Shown one piece after another: positions 1 to 5,586 of a stretch of DNA of 7,611 nucleotides; the first letter of the stretch is position 1; the number at the start of each line of letters is the position of its first letter. Made by a program: the position numbers and the translations under genes. The stretch is from positions 1 through 7,611 of the forward strand of contig DHWW01000067.1 of assembly GCA_002413385.1 (NCBI GenBank). Direction: 5' to 3'. Below the pieces are notes generated by a model. The model worked only from the letters and a program-made list of their open reading frames with translations, ran no database searches and had not been told where the DNA came from. Source of the stretch: Granulicella sp. UBA5172 (GTDB lineage: Bacteria > Acidobacteriota > Terriglobia > Terriglobales > Acidobacteriaceae).

Positions 1-185
1 CCACACCCAAGCCCCATCTAACAGGTGCGTTTCCTCTGACGCTTACGTTACAGGTTCACCAGCGCGAAGCTCGCGCCGAGCCGATAGTGCTCCTTGGCGG
101 GCCCTCACGCTGTCTATTCAGAGGATCTCACCGGGAGATGATGCGGCTACGCGATGAGATGGGATGAAGATGCTTTTTCAATGGG
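1..185. other. No supportable gene (region downstream of ATPase)
   Basis: All readable frames here are short and match nothing I recognise. A GC-rich hairpin (GCGCGA, loop AGC, TCGCGC; 62-76) is present but has no T-run on either side, so I do not call it an intrinsic terminator. Confidence 0.5.
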
Positions 186-2126
186 TCAATTCGTTGCTGG
201 TATATCGTCGACCGCGGAGGGGGTGGTCGGGGCTTCAAAATCGGTCAATGGACCGGTCGGAAGGATCATCCTAAGGGAGTTGAGGATCGACAGGAGATCG
301 ATAACTTCCTGCGCGATTGCCCCTTGAATCGGCGTGATCATGCCGAGTGAGGCCGCGGCCATTCCGAGCAGGCTCAGGCCCATGCCACCGACGGCGCTGA
401 TCAATGCTATGCTGCGCATCCGGCGACCAATGTGCATCAACTCATCGACGCCGACCAGTGATGACTGGAGAATGACTGCGCCGGCTGCTTCGGAGGTAAT
501 GTCGCTGTTGACCCCGAGAGCTATCCCTACTGTCGCGGCCATCATCGCCGGAGCATCGTTTATGCCGTCGCCTAGATAGAGAGTCCGTTGTTTCGACGTC
601 ATTTCACGGACAAATGAGAGTTTCTCCTCGGGACTCCTGCCACCGTAGGCCTCGGTGATTCCCATGCCGGAGGCGAAGAGAGCTACCTCGGCTGGGCGAT
701 CTCCAGAAAGCAGAATCACCTTTGAGATGGAATGTTTTGGGCCGAGATGATTCAGAAACGATCGGCTCTCCAGTCGAGGTTCATCCTGAAAATGGATGAC
801 GCCGGCCAGTCTTCCATCGAGGAGAAACACGCACTCAAGTCCAGCAGCGACGGGCGGCATGAGAGATGTGCCCTCTGCCGAGAGTTTGCCTCGTCCAGTA
901 ATGGCGACCGCGTGACCGGAGATATGCCCTCTGAGGCCGGTGCCGGGTGCCTCGGACACATCTTCTACTTTGAGAAGGTCGAGCCCGTCCTCTTGTGCGG
1001 CGGAGAGGACGGCACTCGCCAACGGATGTTTGGAATATCGTTCGAGGCTCGCAACGTACTGAAGAGCCATGTTGCGCGTCATTCCGTTGAAGCAATCGAT
1101 AGAGGTGAGACGAGGTCTGCCATGGGTCAGGGTTCCCGTCTTGTCGACGATGAGCACGCGACAACTCTCGATCTTTTCAAGGACGGATGGATCTTTGATG
1201 ATGATGCCGAGCTTCGCTCCCACGGAGATCGCACCGATGATCGCGACAGGAATCGAGATCAGCAAAGGACAGGGAGTCGCAATGACGAGGACGGCCAGAA
1301 AGCGCTCAGAATTGCCGCTGAGGAACCAGCTTGCAAGTGCAATCGCAATCGCAATCGGCGTGTACCAGGAGCCTAGTCGATCGCCGAGTCGCTGTATCTG
1401 TGGACGATTTTCCTCGGATGTATGGAGGACTTGCACAATCTTTGCGTAACGTGAATCGCTGGCAATCTTCGTCGCGCGGATTTTCAGCGCAACGTTGCCG
1501 TTGATTGAGCCTGAAAGGACGCTTGTGCCTGGAGCTTTTGCGATGAGGAAAGGTTCGCCTGTCAGATAGGACTCGTCCATGCTCCCCTGGCCGCTGAGGA
1601 CCAATCCATCCACTGGGCAGATCTCATGCGGATAGATCAACAACTCGTCTCCGACCAGGATTTCATCGATATGGACATCCGCAAGTCCGTCGCCGGCTCG
1701 GTGCGCGGTCTGCGGCATTCGCTTGGCTAATGCGCTGAGCACCGAGGAAGCGCGGCCGGTCGCATACCCTTCCAGTGCCTGGCCGCCCGACAACATCAAC
1801 ACGACGATCGCAGCTACCCAGTATTGACCGAGAATGAGTGATGTGACGATCGAAAGCAGGGCCAGAATATCGACGCTGAAATTACCCTTGAACACTTGCT
1901 GGGTGAGCGAGATGAGCAGCGGAGTACTGGCACCGGCAATCGCAATAAGGAGGACGATATTGAGGAGATGCTGGTTGTGAAGCGTCAACTTGATTGCAAG
2001 GGACGCCAGCATTCCGACGGCGATAAAAATCGCAGTCGAGATGGATGCCGCTGGGCTGTCGAGCCACTTGGTCAATGAGTTGGGCTGTGTCAGGCGAATC
2101 TCCTGTACCTGAATGCTACAGGCCAA
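186..2126 (-). CDS. P1B-type heavy-metal-translocating ATPase with TPC motif
   Basis: This inner-membrane pump couples ATP hydrolysis to transition-metal transport, probably efflux. Hallmarks in order are the actuator TGEP (residues 189-192), the metal-site TPCP in a membrane helix (284-287), the phosphorylation motif DKTGTLT with Asp328, the P1B-specific HP pair (367-368), and the hinge GDGIND (519-524). Hydrophobic stretches near 30-48, 54-76, 83-100, 102-118, 253-270, 275-300, 571-590 and 590-612 give the eight-helix P1B layout. The last helix carries QEVID (606-610) with N616 and R619. There is no N-terminal CxxC metal-binding domain and no C-terminal hemerythrin-like domain. A TPC motif is described for P1B-5-like pumps (Ni, Fe or Co), but this motif does not fix the metal. 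The start is TTG, directly preceded by an in-frame TGA (2127-2129) and without a clear Shine-Dalgarno, so the true N-terminus is uncertain. The gene lies 35 nt downstream of the VOC gene on the same strand. Family certain, substrate not. Confidence 0.93.
   Translation of the reverse strand: MACSIQVQEIRLTQPNSLTKWLDSPAASISTAIFIAVGMLASLAIKLTLHNQHLLNIVLLIAIAGASTPLLISLTQQVFKGNFSVDILALLSIVTSLILGQYWVAAIVVLMLSGGQALEGYATGRASSVLSALAKRMPQTAHRAGDGLADVHIDEILVGDELLIYPHEICPVDGLVLSGQGSMDESYLTGEPFLIAKAPGTSVLSGSINGNVALKIRATKIASDSRYAKIVQVLHTSEENRPQIQRLGDRLGSWYTPIAIAIALASWFLSGNSERFLAVLVIATPCPLLISIPVAIIGAISVGAKLGIIIKDPSVLEKIESCRVLIVDKTGTLTHGRPRLTSIDCFNGMTRNMALQYVASLERYSKHPLASAVLSAAQEDGLDLLKVEDVSEAPGTGLRGHISGHAVAITGRGKLSAEGTSLMPPVAAGLECVFLLDGRLAGVIHFQDEPRLESRSFLNHLGPKHSISKVILLSGDRPAEVALFASGMGITEAYGGRSPEEKLSFVREMTSKQRTLYLGDGINDAPAMMAATVGIALGVNSDITSEAAGAVILQSSLVGVDELMHIGRRMRSIALISAVGGMGLSLLGMAAASLGMITPIQGAIAQEVIDLLSILNSLRMILPTGPLTDFEAPTTPSAVDDIPATN
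1339..1356. repeat. Three tandem GCAATC hexamers inside the ATPase gene
   Basis: GCAATC is repeated three times in frame and encodes the Ile-Ala alternation (about residues 258-263) at the start of a membrane helix. It could change length by slippage in steps of two residues. It is probably just codon repetition in a hydrophobic helix. Confidence 0.6.
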
Positions 2127-2135
2127 TCAGCATAC

Positions 2136-2149
2136 TCGATGTGATCATA
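2136..2149. repeat. 14-bp direct repeat, copy 1 (between VOC gene and ATPase)
   Basis: TCGATGTGATCATA occurs here and again at 3476-3489. This copy fills much of the 35-nt gap, ending 9 nt before the ATPase TTG. On the minus strand it contains TATGAT, a possible -10 hexamer. If that is used, the transcript would start only about 10 nt ahead of the TTG. Confidence 0.8.
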
Positions 2150-2161
2150 GACACAACAGTA

Positions 2162-3025
2162 TTAGCTGTGGCCAGAAGAGAATTCTATGATCGTTCCATC
2201 GGGATCTACGATGTAGTCGCCAGTGGCTGTGATCTGAACATCGAATCCCCTGGACTTTAGATCTGTCGCCACACGCCGAATATGGCCAACCTGAAAAACC
2301 ATATCTGGAAGAGCGTGATCGTCAAACGATTTCAAGTCGATGCTTTCGCCAGAGGTGCCGGCGAGAAGCAGGGAATTCCTGTCGCCATTTGTGCCGGGAA
2401 GGAAGGCCAGCTTATCTAGGTAAAAAGCCCTGGCCATAGCCGTGTCATGCATCTTGAGAGCAACCGAAAGTAGACGCTTCGAGATGCGATGTTTCCCGAG
2501 ATGCTTTGATCGATCTTCAGAGTGTAGAGACCCTGGCAAGTACTCTGTGTACTCAATATTCTGGGATTCAGGGCCAACCATGGTGAAGAGCAGATTCCCG
2601 GCATGGGCTTTCAGAACCTTGATCGGCGTAAGGCCGCGTTCGCGGTAGGCAGCATTGAGGCTGACCAGATCCGACGCCTCAAAACAGATGTGCATGAACC
2701 CTGCCGTTGGATCCCGTGAAGTCAGAGGATACAACTCAATAAACTGACGATCGTTGATCTTGATAAACGCCTGGGTGGTCTTGCCCTCTTTGCTGAAGGC
2801 GAACGCCTGCACAAATCCGAGTCGTTGGTAGAAGTCGCTTGTCTTAGCAATATCACTGACACGAAACGCCGCATGCGCAATCCCGCTGAGATCCACCGAT
2901 TGTCCCCAACTGAAGCCCCCGCAGCAGAGCAACGGCAGAGCCAGATACTTCCATACGCGATGAGCGGCTCTCTTTGTGGGTGCGAATGCGGTCAGCCGGT
3001 TGATTGGAAGCGAAGCTAGTTCCAT
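2162..3025 (-). CDS. Exported two-module VOC (glyoxalase-fold) protein
   Basis: This 287-residue protein has two consecutive vicinal-oxygen-chelate modules, about residues 46-165 and 183-284. The first begins with IAHAAFRVSD and offers a full set of candidate metal ligands: H51, E97 (FIELYP), H112 and E158. In the second module the positions matching both histidines are not histidine (around V188-L190 and M242-V243), leaving D230 and E281, so it looks non-catalytic or structural. The N-terminus has basic residues (R10 to K27), then a hydrophobic run (about 27-39) ending in SWGQS, which reads as a Sec signal peptide with a long n-region and no proper lipobox despite Cys34-Cys35. The ATG start is supported by GGAG seven nt upstream (3033-3036). 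VOC proteins include glyoxalases, ring-cleaving dioxygenases and resistance proteins, and nothing here identifies the substrate. Base composition by eye is lower in GC than the downstream glycosidases. Fold confident, function unknown. Confidence 0.85.
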   Translation of the reverse strand: MELASLPINRLTAFAPTKRAAHRVWKYLALPLLCCGGFSWGQSVDLSGIAHAAFRVSDIAKTSDFYQRLGFVQAFAFSKEGKTTQAFIKINDRQFIELYPLTSRDPTAGFMHICFEASDLVSLNAAYRERGLTPIKVLKAHAGNLLFTMVGPESQNIEYTEYLPGSLHSEDRSKHLGKHRISKRLLSVALKMHDTAMARAFYLDKLAFLPGTNGDRNSLLLAGTSGESIDLKSFDDHALPDMVFQVGHIRRVATDLKSRGFDVQITATGDYIVDPDGTIIEFSSGHS

Positions 3026-3074
3026 GGTGTTACTCCATTCAATTCATTCTCCACTATAGGAACCATTGGCCAGG

Positions 3075-3449
3075 TCATCTGGCATATGGAGTTGCTGCGG
3101 AGGAACCTGGGCTTGGTGGAAATTGCCACTTGCTAAACGGGTCGGGGTGAGCAGGGTCGAACCGGGGTATCGGCAAGTTGAGATAGCGAGCTAACGAAAG
3201 CTTCTGGTCGCGAATATTCTGTACGATGGCACGCGCAAGTTCGTAAGCAGCGTACGAGTTGAAGTGTGTATTATCCTTCAATTCTTCTGGCTGATCTGGA
3301 AAAGAGTTTGGTGGATCATGCACGAAGCGTGCAGCGTTCCAGCCTCCTTGCGCGATGAGTGGCATGCAGGATAAGAAAGAAATGAGGCTGAGCAACATCA
3401 TGTTGCGGAGGCCTTGACTGAGAATGGAAATGGCGTGGCGGAGATTCAT
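3075..3449 (-). pseudogene. Truncated rhamnogalacturonan acetylesterase-like SGNH hydrolase: signal peptide joined to C-terminal tail
   Basis: The 124-residue frame has a hydrophobic leader (about residues 17-33, possibly starting at M17 or M18) ending near IAQG. It then runs almost directly into what reads as the last third of a GDSL/SGNH esterase. KDNTHFNSYAAYELAR (58-73) matches the C-terminal block with the catalytic Asp-x-x-His pair (D59, H62), and the proline-rich end FDPAHPDP (97-104) is typical of rhamnogalacturonan acetylesterase-like proteins as I recall them. The GDS block with the nucleophile serine and the Gly and Asn oxyanion blocks are missing. Full-length relatives are about 250 residues or more, so more than 100 codons appear lost internally. 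The frame itself is intact, so a short secreted product remains possible. The Shine-Dalgarno for M1 is weak. It lies divergent from the GH35 gene, which fits a former pectin-deacetylating partner. Inactivity as an esterase is an inference. Confidence 0.65.
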
Positions 3450-3475
3450 CTGGCGAGGCTCTTCATAACTTTAGA

Positions 3476-3489
3476 TCGATGTGATCATA
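3476..3489. repeat. 14-bp direct repeat, copy 2 (divergent intergenic region)
   Basis: This is an exact copy of the element at 2136-2149, in the same orientation. It lies 26 nt upstream of the esterase-remnant start (minus strand) and well upstream of the predicted GH35 promoter. The next base differs from copy 1, but the following three (ACA) match again. Confidence 0.8.
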
Positions 3490-3494
3490 CACAT
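3479..3494. promoter_or_regulatory. Candidate operator: ATGTG-N6-CACAT inverted repeat
   Basis: The perfect five-base arms ATGTG (3479-3483) and CACAT (3490-3494) flank six bases in the divergent region. A further TCACA lies at 3504-3508, opposing the TGTGA at 3480-3484. A 16-bp dyad is a normal size for a dimeric repressor or activator, and the place suits control of the divergent genes. It does not match the CRP consensus, whose arms are TGTGA-N6-TCACA. No regulator gene is in the window to pair with it. Confidence 0.35.
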
Positions 3495-3524
3495 TTATGG
3501 TTATCACAAGAAACGATTTGTCTA

Positions 3525-3554
3525 TTGACATCTATTATCTCGAATCCGTAGAGT
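3525..3554 (+). promoter_or_regulatory. Candidate sigma-70-type promoter for the GH35-GH106 operon
   Basis: A perfect TTGACA (3525-3530) is followed after 18 nt by TAGAGT (3549-3554), which matches TATAAT at four of six positions. Initiation would fall near 3561, leaving a leader of about 34 nt before ATG 3595. The surroundings (3480-3560) are clearly AT-rich compared with the genes. The -10 match and spacing are imperfect, and acidobacterial promoters are poorly defined, so this is a prediction from sequence only. Confidence 0.45.
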
Positions 3555-3581
3555 TTGGTCGTGACCCAGAAGGTCGTGCTC

Positions 3582-3586
3582 AGGAG
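3582..3586 (+). promoter_or_regulatory. Shine-Dalgarno for the upstream GH35 start (ATG 3595)
   Basis: AGGAG lies 8 nt before ATG 3595, which is itself followed by a second ATG at 3598. This strong site supports the long form, which carries 23 extra residues ahead of the signal peptide. Confidence 0.55.
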
Positions 3587-3594
3587 TTTGTCGC

Positions 3595-5565
3595 ATGATG
3601 CGTTCCTTCCGTTTTGCCGGGCTTGGACCAGGAGGGCCAACCTCAGCTGTGGGAGTGTCTGCGATGAGGTGCATTGCCGTATTGCTATGTTTCTTTGCAT
3701 TTGATTCGACGATGGTTCTTGCTGCGGCACAGTCCGTTCCAGACCATAAGCCATCCTTTGTCGTGGTCGGAGACCACTTCGAACTCGATGGCAAACCTAT
3801 CGAGATCCTTTCTGGTGAGATGCATTACGCTCGCATTCCGCGCCAGTATTGGAAGGCACGGATGGAGATGGCCAAAGCCATGGGGCTCAATACGATCGCC
3901 ACGTATGTCTTCTGGAATGTCCACGAGCCGCGCCCCGGGGTCCATGACTTCTCCGGCAATCTCGATCTGGCCGCCTTCATCCGACTCGCGCAGCAGGAGC
4001 ATCTCAACGTGCTGCTGCGCGCTGGGCCGTACTCCTGTGCCGAATGGGAGTTTGGCGGCTTCCCCTCCTGGCTTCTCGCCGATCCGAAGATGAGCACCGC
4101 TCTCCGCACCAACGACGACGCTTTCATGATTCCAGTCGAGCGCTGGATCACTCGCCTCGCAAAGGAAGTCGCACCGCTGCAAATCGGGCACGGTGGCCCC
4201 ATCATTGCCGTGCAGGTAGAGAACGAGTACGGAAATTTCTCTAACGACACAAAGTACATGGAACACATGAAGGAAATTTTCCTGCGTGCTGGCTTCGACG
4301 CCTCAATGCTGTATACCGTGGACCCGTCGAAGAGTCTGGCTTCGGGTGAGCTTTCCGGCGTGTTCTCAGGAGTGAACTTCGGCACCGGCGGCGCGGAACG
4401 CGGTCTCACGGCACTCGCTAAAGAGCGGCCCGGTCAGCCACTCTTCGCCACGGAATACTGGCCCGGCTGGTTCGATCACTGGGGACATCCTCACGAGACC
4501 CGCTCTACCGAAACGCAAATAGCCGATCTCCGCTACATCCTCGACCACAAGGCCTCGGTCAACATCTACATGTTTCACGGCGGCACCAGCTTCGGCTTTA
4601 TGAGCGGTGCCAGTTGGACCGAGGGAAACTATCTGCCTGACGTCACCAGCTATGACTACGACGCGCCGCTCGATGAGGCTGGCCATCCGACGCCAAAGTT
4701 CTATGCTTACCGCGAGGTCTTCGCAAAGTACTCCAGCGTCCCGCTCCCTCCGGTGCCCGCATCGCCGCCGGTGATCGAGTTGGATCCGTTCGCTGCCGGC
4801 CACGCAACTTCTCTATGGGATCATCTGCCGAAGCCGATCCGATCGGACAATCCTCTAACGATGGAAGCGCTCGGGCAAGCCTACGGCTATATCCTTTATC
4901 GCAAAGTTCTCGACCACGCAGCCGACGGAGCCCTTGTGCTGGACCAGGTTCACGACTATGCGCTCGTCTATCTCGATGGAGAACTCGTCGGCACCATCGA
5001 CAGAAGATTCAAGCAGGACCATCTCCAGTTGAGTGCCGCAAAAGGCGCACGTCTGGACATCCTCGTGGAGAACTCTGGCCGCATCAACTCAACAAAGATG
5101 ATGCGTGGTGAAGTGAAGGGCATTACCCATTTCGTCAAAATTGCAGGGGAGCTCCTCACAGGCTGGAATATCTATTCGCTGCGGATGGACTCCGCCCCAA
5201 ATACGCATGCATCCCGCACCAGGCATGCGCAAAAGAATGCTGCGGCAGGGCCGCACTTCTTGTTTGCAAAGTTCAACGTAGTTACGCCCGGCGATGTCTT
5301 CCTCGATGTGAGCGCTCTCGGCAAAGGCACACTCTGGATCAATGGCCACGCGATTGGTCGCTATTGGAATGAAGGCCCGCAGAAGACACTCTTCGTCCCC
5401 AGCCCGTGGCTGCATGCCGGATCCAACGAAGTCGTGATCTTCGATCTCTTCCATGCCGCGAACGATCACCCAATGCTTGCGGGACTTGCCCACCCAATCC
5501 TGAACGCGACTACGCAGGATGCCGCATCGCGCACCAAAGCGACAAACTCTATACAGACCAAATAG
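3595..5565 (+). CDS. Secreted GH35 beta-galactosidase
   Basis: This glycoside hydrolase family 35 enzyme removes terminal beta-D-galactose, probably from galactan or arabinogalactan side chains of pectin. Numbered from ATG 3595 (656 residues), the barrel starts near residue 58 (GDHFELDGKPIEILSGEMHY). The acid/base is E211 in QVENEYG (207-213), and the nucleophile is E287 in TEYWPGWFDHWG (286-297). The C-terminal beta-sandwich part follows, with the family's NGHAIGRYW (583-591). Length is normal for bacterial GH35, and the frame is uninterrupted. The signal peptide core is residues 24-46 (MRCIAVLL to VLAAAQ), which places the enzyme in the periplasm or outside. Two starts are plausible: ATG 3595 with AGGAG 8 nt upstream, or ATG 3664 with GGGAG 8 nt upstream. 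The latter gives a textbook-length signal peptide. The next gene starts 21 nt after the stop, so the two are probably co-transcribed. Family and catalytic residues are secure; the natural substrate is inferred. Confidence 0.95.
   Translation: MMRSFRFAGLGPGGPTSAVGVSAMRCIAVLLCFFAFDSTMVLAAAQSVPDHKPSFVVVGDHFELDGKPIEILSGEMHYARIPRQYWKARMEMAKAMGLNTIATYVFWNVHEPRPGVHDFSGNLDLAAFIRLAQQEHLNVLLRAGPYSCAEWEFGGFPSWLLADPKMSTALRTNDDAFMIPVERWITRLAKEVAPLQIGHGGPIIAVQVENEYGNFSNDTKYMEHMKEIFLRAGFDASMLYTVDPSKSLASGELSGVFSGVNFGTGGAERGLTALAKERPGQPLFATEYWPGWFDHWGHPHETRSTETQIADLRYILDHKASVNIYMFHGGTSFGFMSGASWTEGNYLPDVTSYDYDAPLDEAGHPTPKFYAYREVFAKYSSVPLPPVPASPPVIELDPFAAGHATSLWDHLPKPIRSDNPLTMEALGQAYGYILYRKVLDHAADGALVLDQVHDYALVYLDGELVGTIDRRFKQDHLQLSAAKGARLDILVENSGRINSTKMMRGEVKGITHFVKIAGELLTGWNIYSLRMDSAPNTHASRTRHAQKNAAAGPHFLFAKFNVVTPGDVFLDVSALGKGTLWINGHAIGRYWNEGPQKTLFVPSPWLHAGSNEVVIFDLFHAANDHPMLAGLAHPILNATTQDAASRTKATNSIQTK
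3651..3655 (+). promoter_or_regulatory. Shine-Dalgarno for the internal GH35 start (ATG 3664)
   Basis: GGGAG lies 8 nt before the in-frame ATG 3664. Translation from here yields a signal peptide of ordinary length (MRCIAVLLCFF through VLAAAQ), so this may be the main start, or both may be used. Confidence 0.5.
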
Positions 5566-5574
5566 GATCTTTTC

Positions 5575-5578
5575 GAGG
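5575..5578 (+). promoter_or_regulatory. Shine-Dalgarno for the first GH106 start (ATG 5587)
   Basis: GAGG lies 8 nt before ATG 5587, in the short gap behind the GH35 stop codon (5563-5565). Confidence 0.45.
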
Positions 5579-5586
5579 TTACACCG

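Larger units (their letters stand above)
3450..3594. other. Divergent intergenic region
   Basis: This 145-nt AT-rich gap separates the minus-strand esterase remnant from the plus-strand GH35 gene. It holds the second copy of the 14-bp repeat, the ATGTG/CACAT dyad, two TCTATT copies ten bases apart (3521-3526 and 3531-3536), and the candidate GH35 promoter. No small gene is supported; the minus-strand ATG just upstream of 3449 opens only a six-codon frame that stops in the ATG/TGA overlap. Confidence 0.6.

Noticed and set aside
62..76. Perfect GC-rich hairpin GCGCGA-AGC-TCGCGC as a terminator for the ATPase gene
   Set aside because: No T-run follows on either strand, and it lies over 100 nt beyond the stop codon.
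48..107. Minus-strand frame ending in YRLGASFALVNL before TAA, resembling the end of an outer-membrane barrel
   Set aside because: It is closed by TGA only about 18 codons upstream, and no longer frame continues it; too short to support a gene or remnant.
732..1376. Plus-strand open frame opposite the ATPase gene
   Set aside because: It lies over the phosphorylation and nucleotide-binding domains of a well-conserved ATPase; its protein is charged and resembles no family.
3075..3454. The 9-mer GCCAGATGA at both the start and the stop of the esterase remnant (3446-3454 and 3075-3083, minus strand)
   Set aside because: Nine bases around an ATG and a TGA easily match by chance in this window, and no further flanking identity is seen.
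2136..3494. Insertion sequence or transposon bounded by the 14-bp repeat
   Set aside because: No transposase or integrase frame and no terminal inverted repeats are present within the block, so it is reported only as a repeat-bounded segment.
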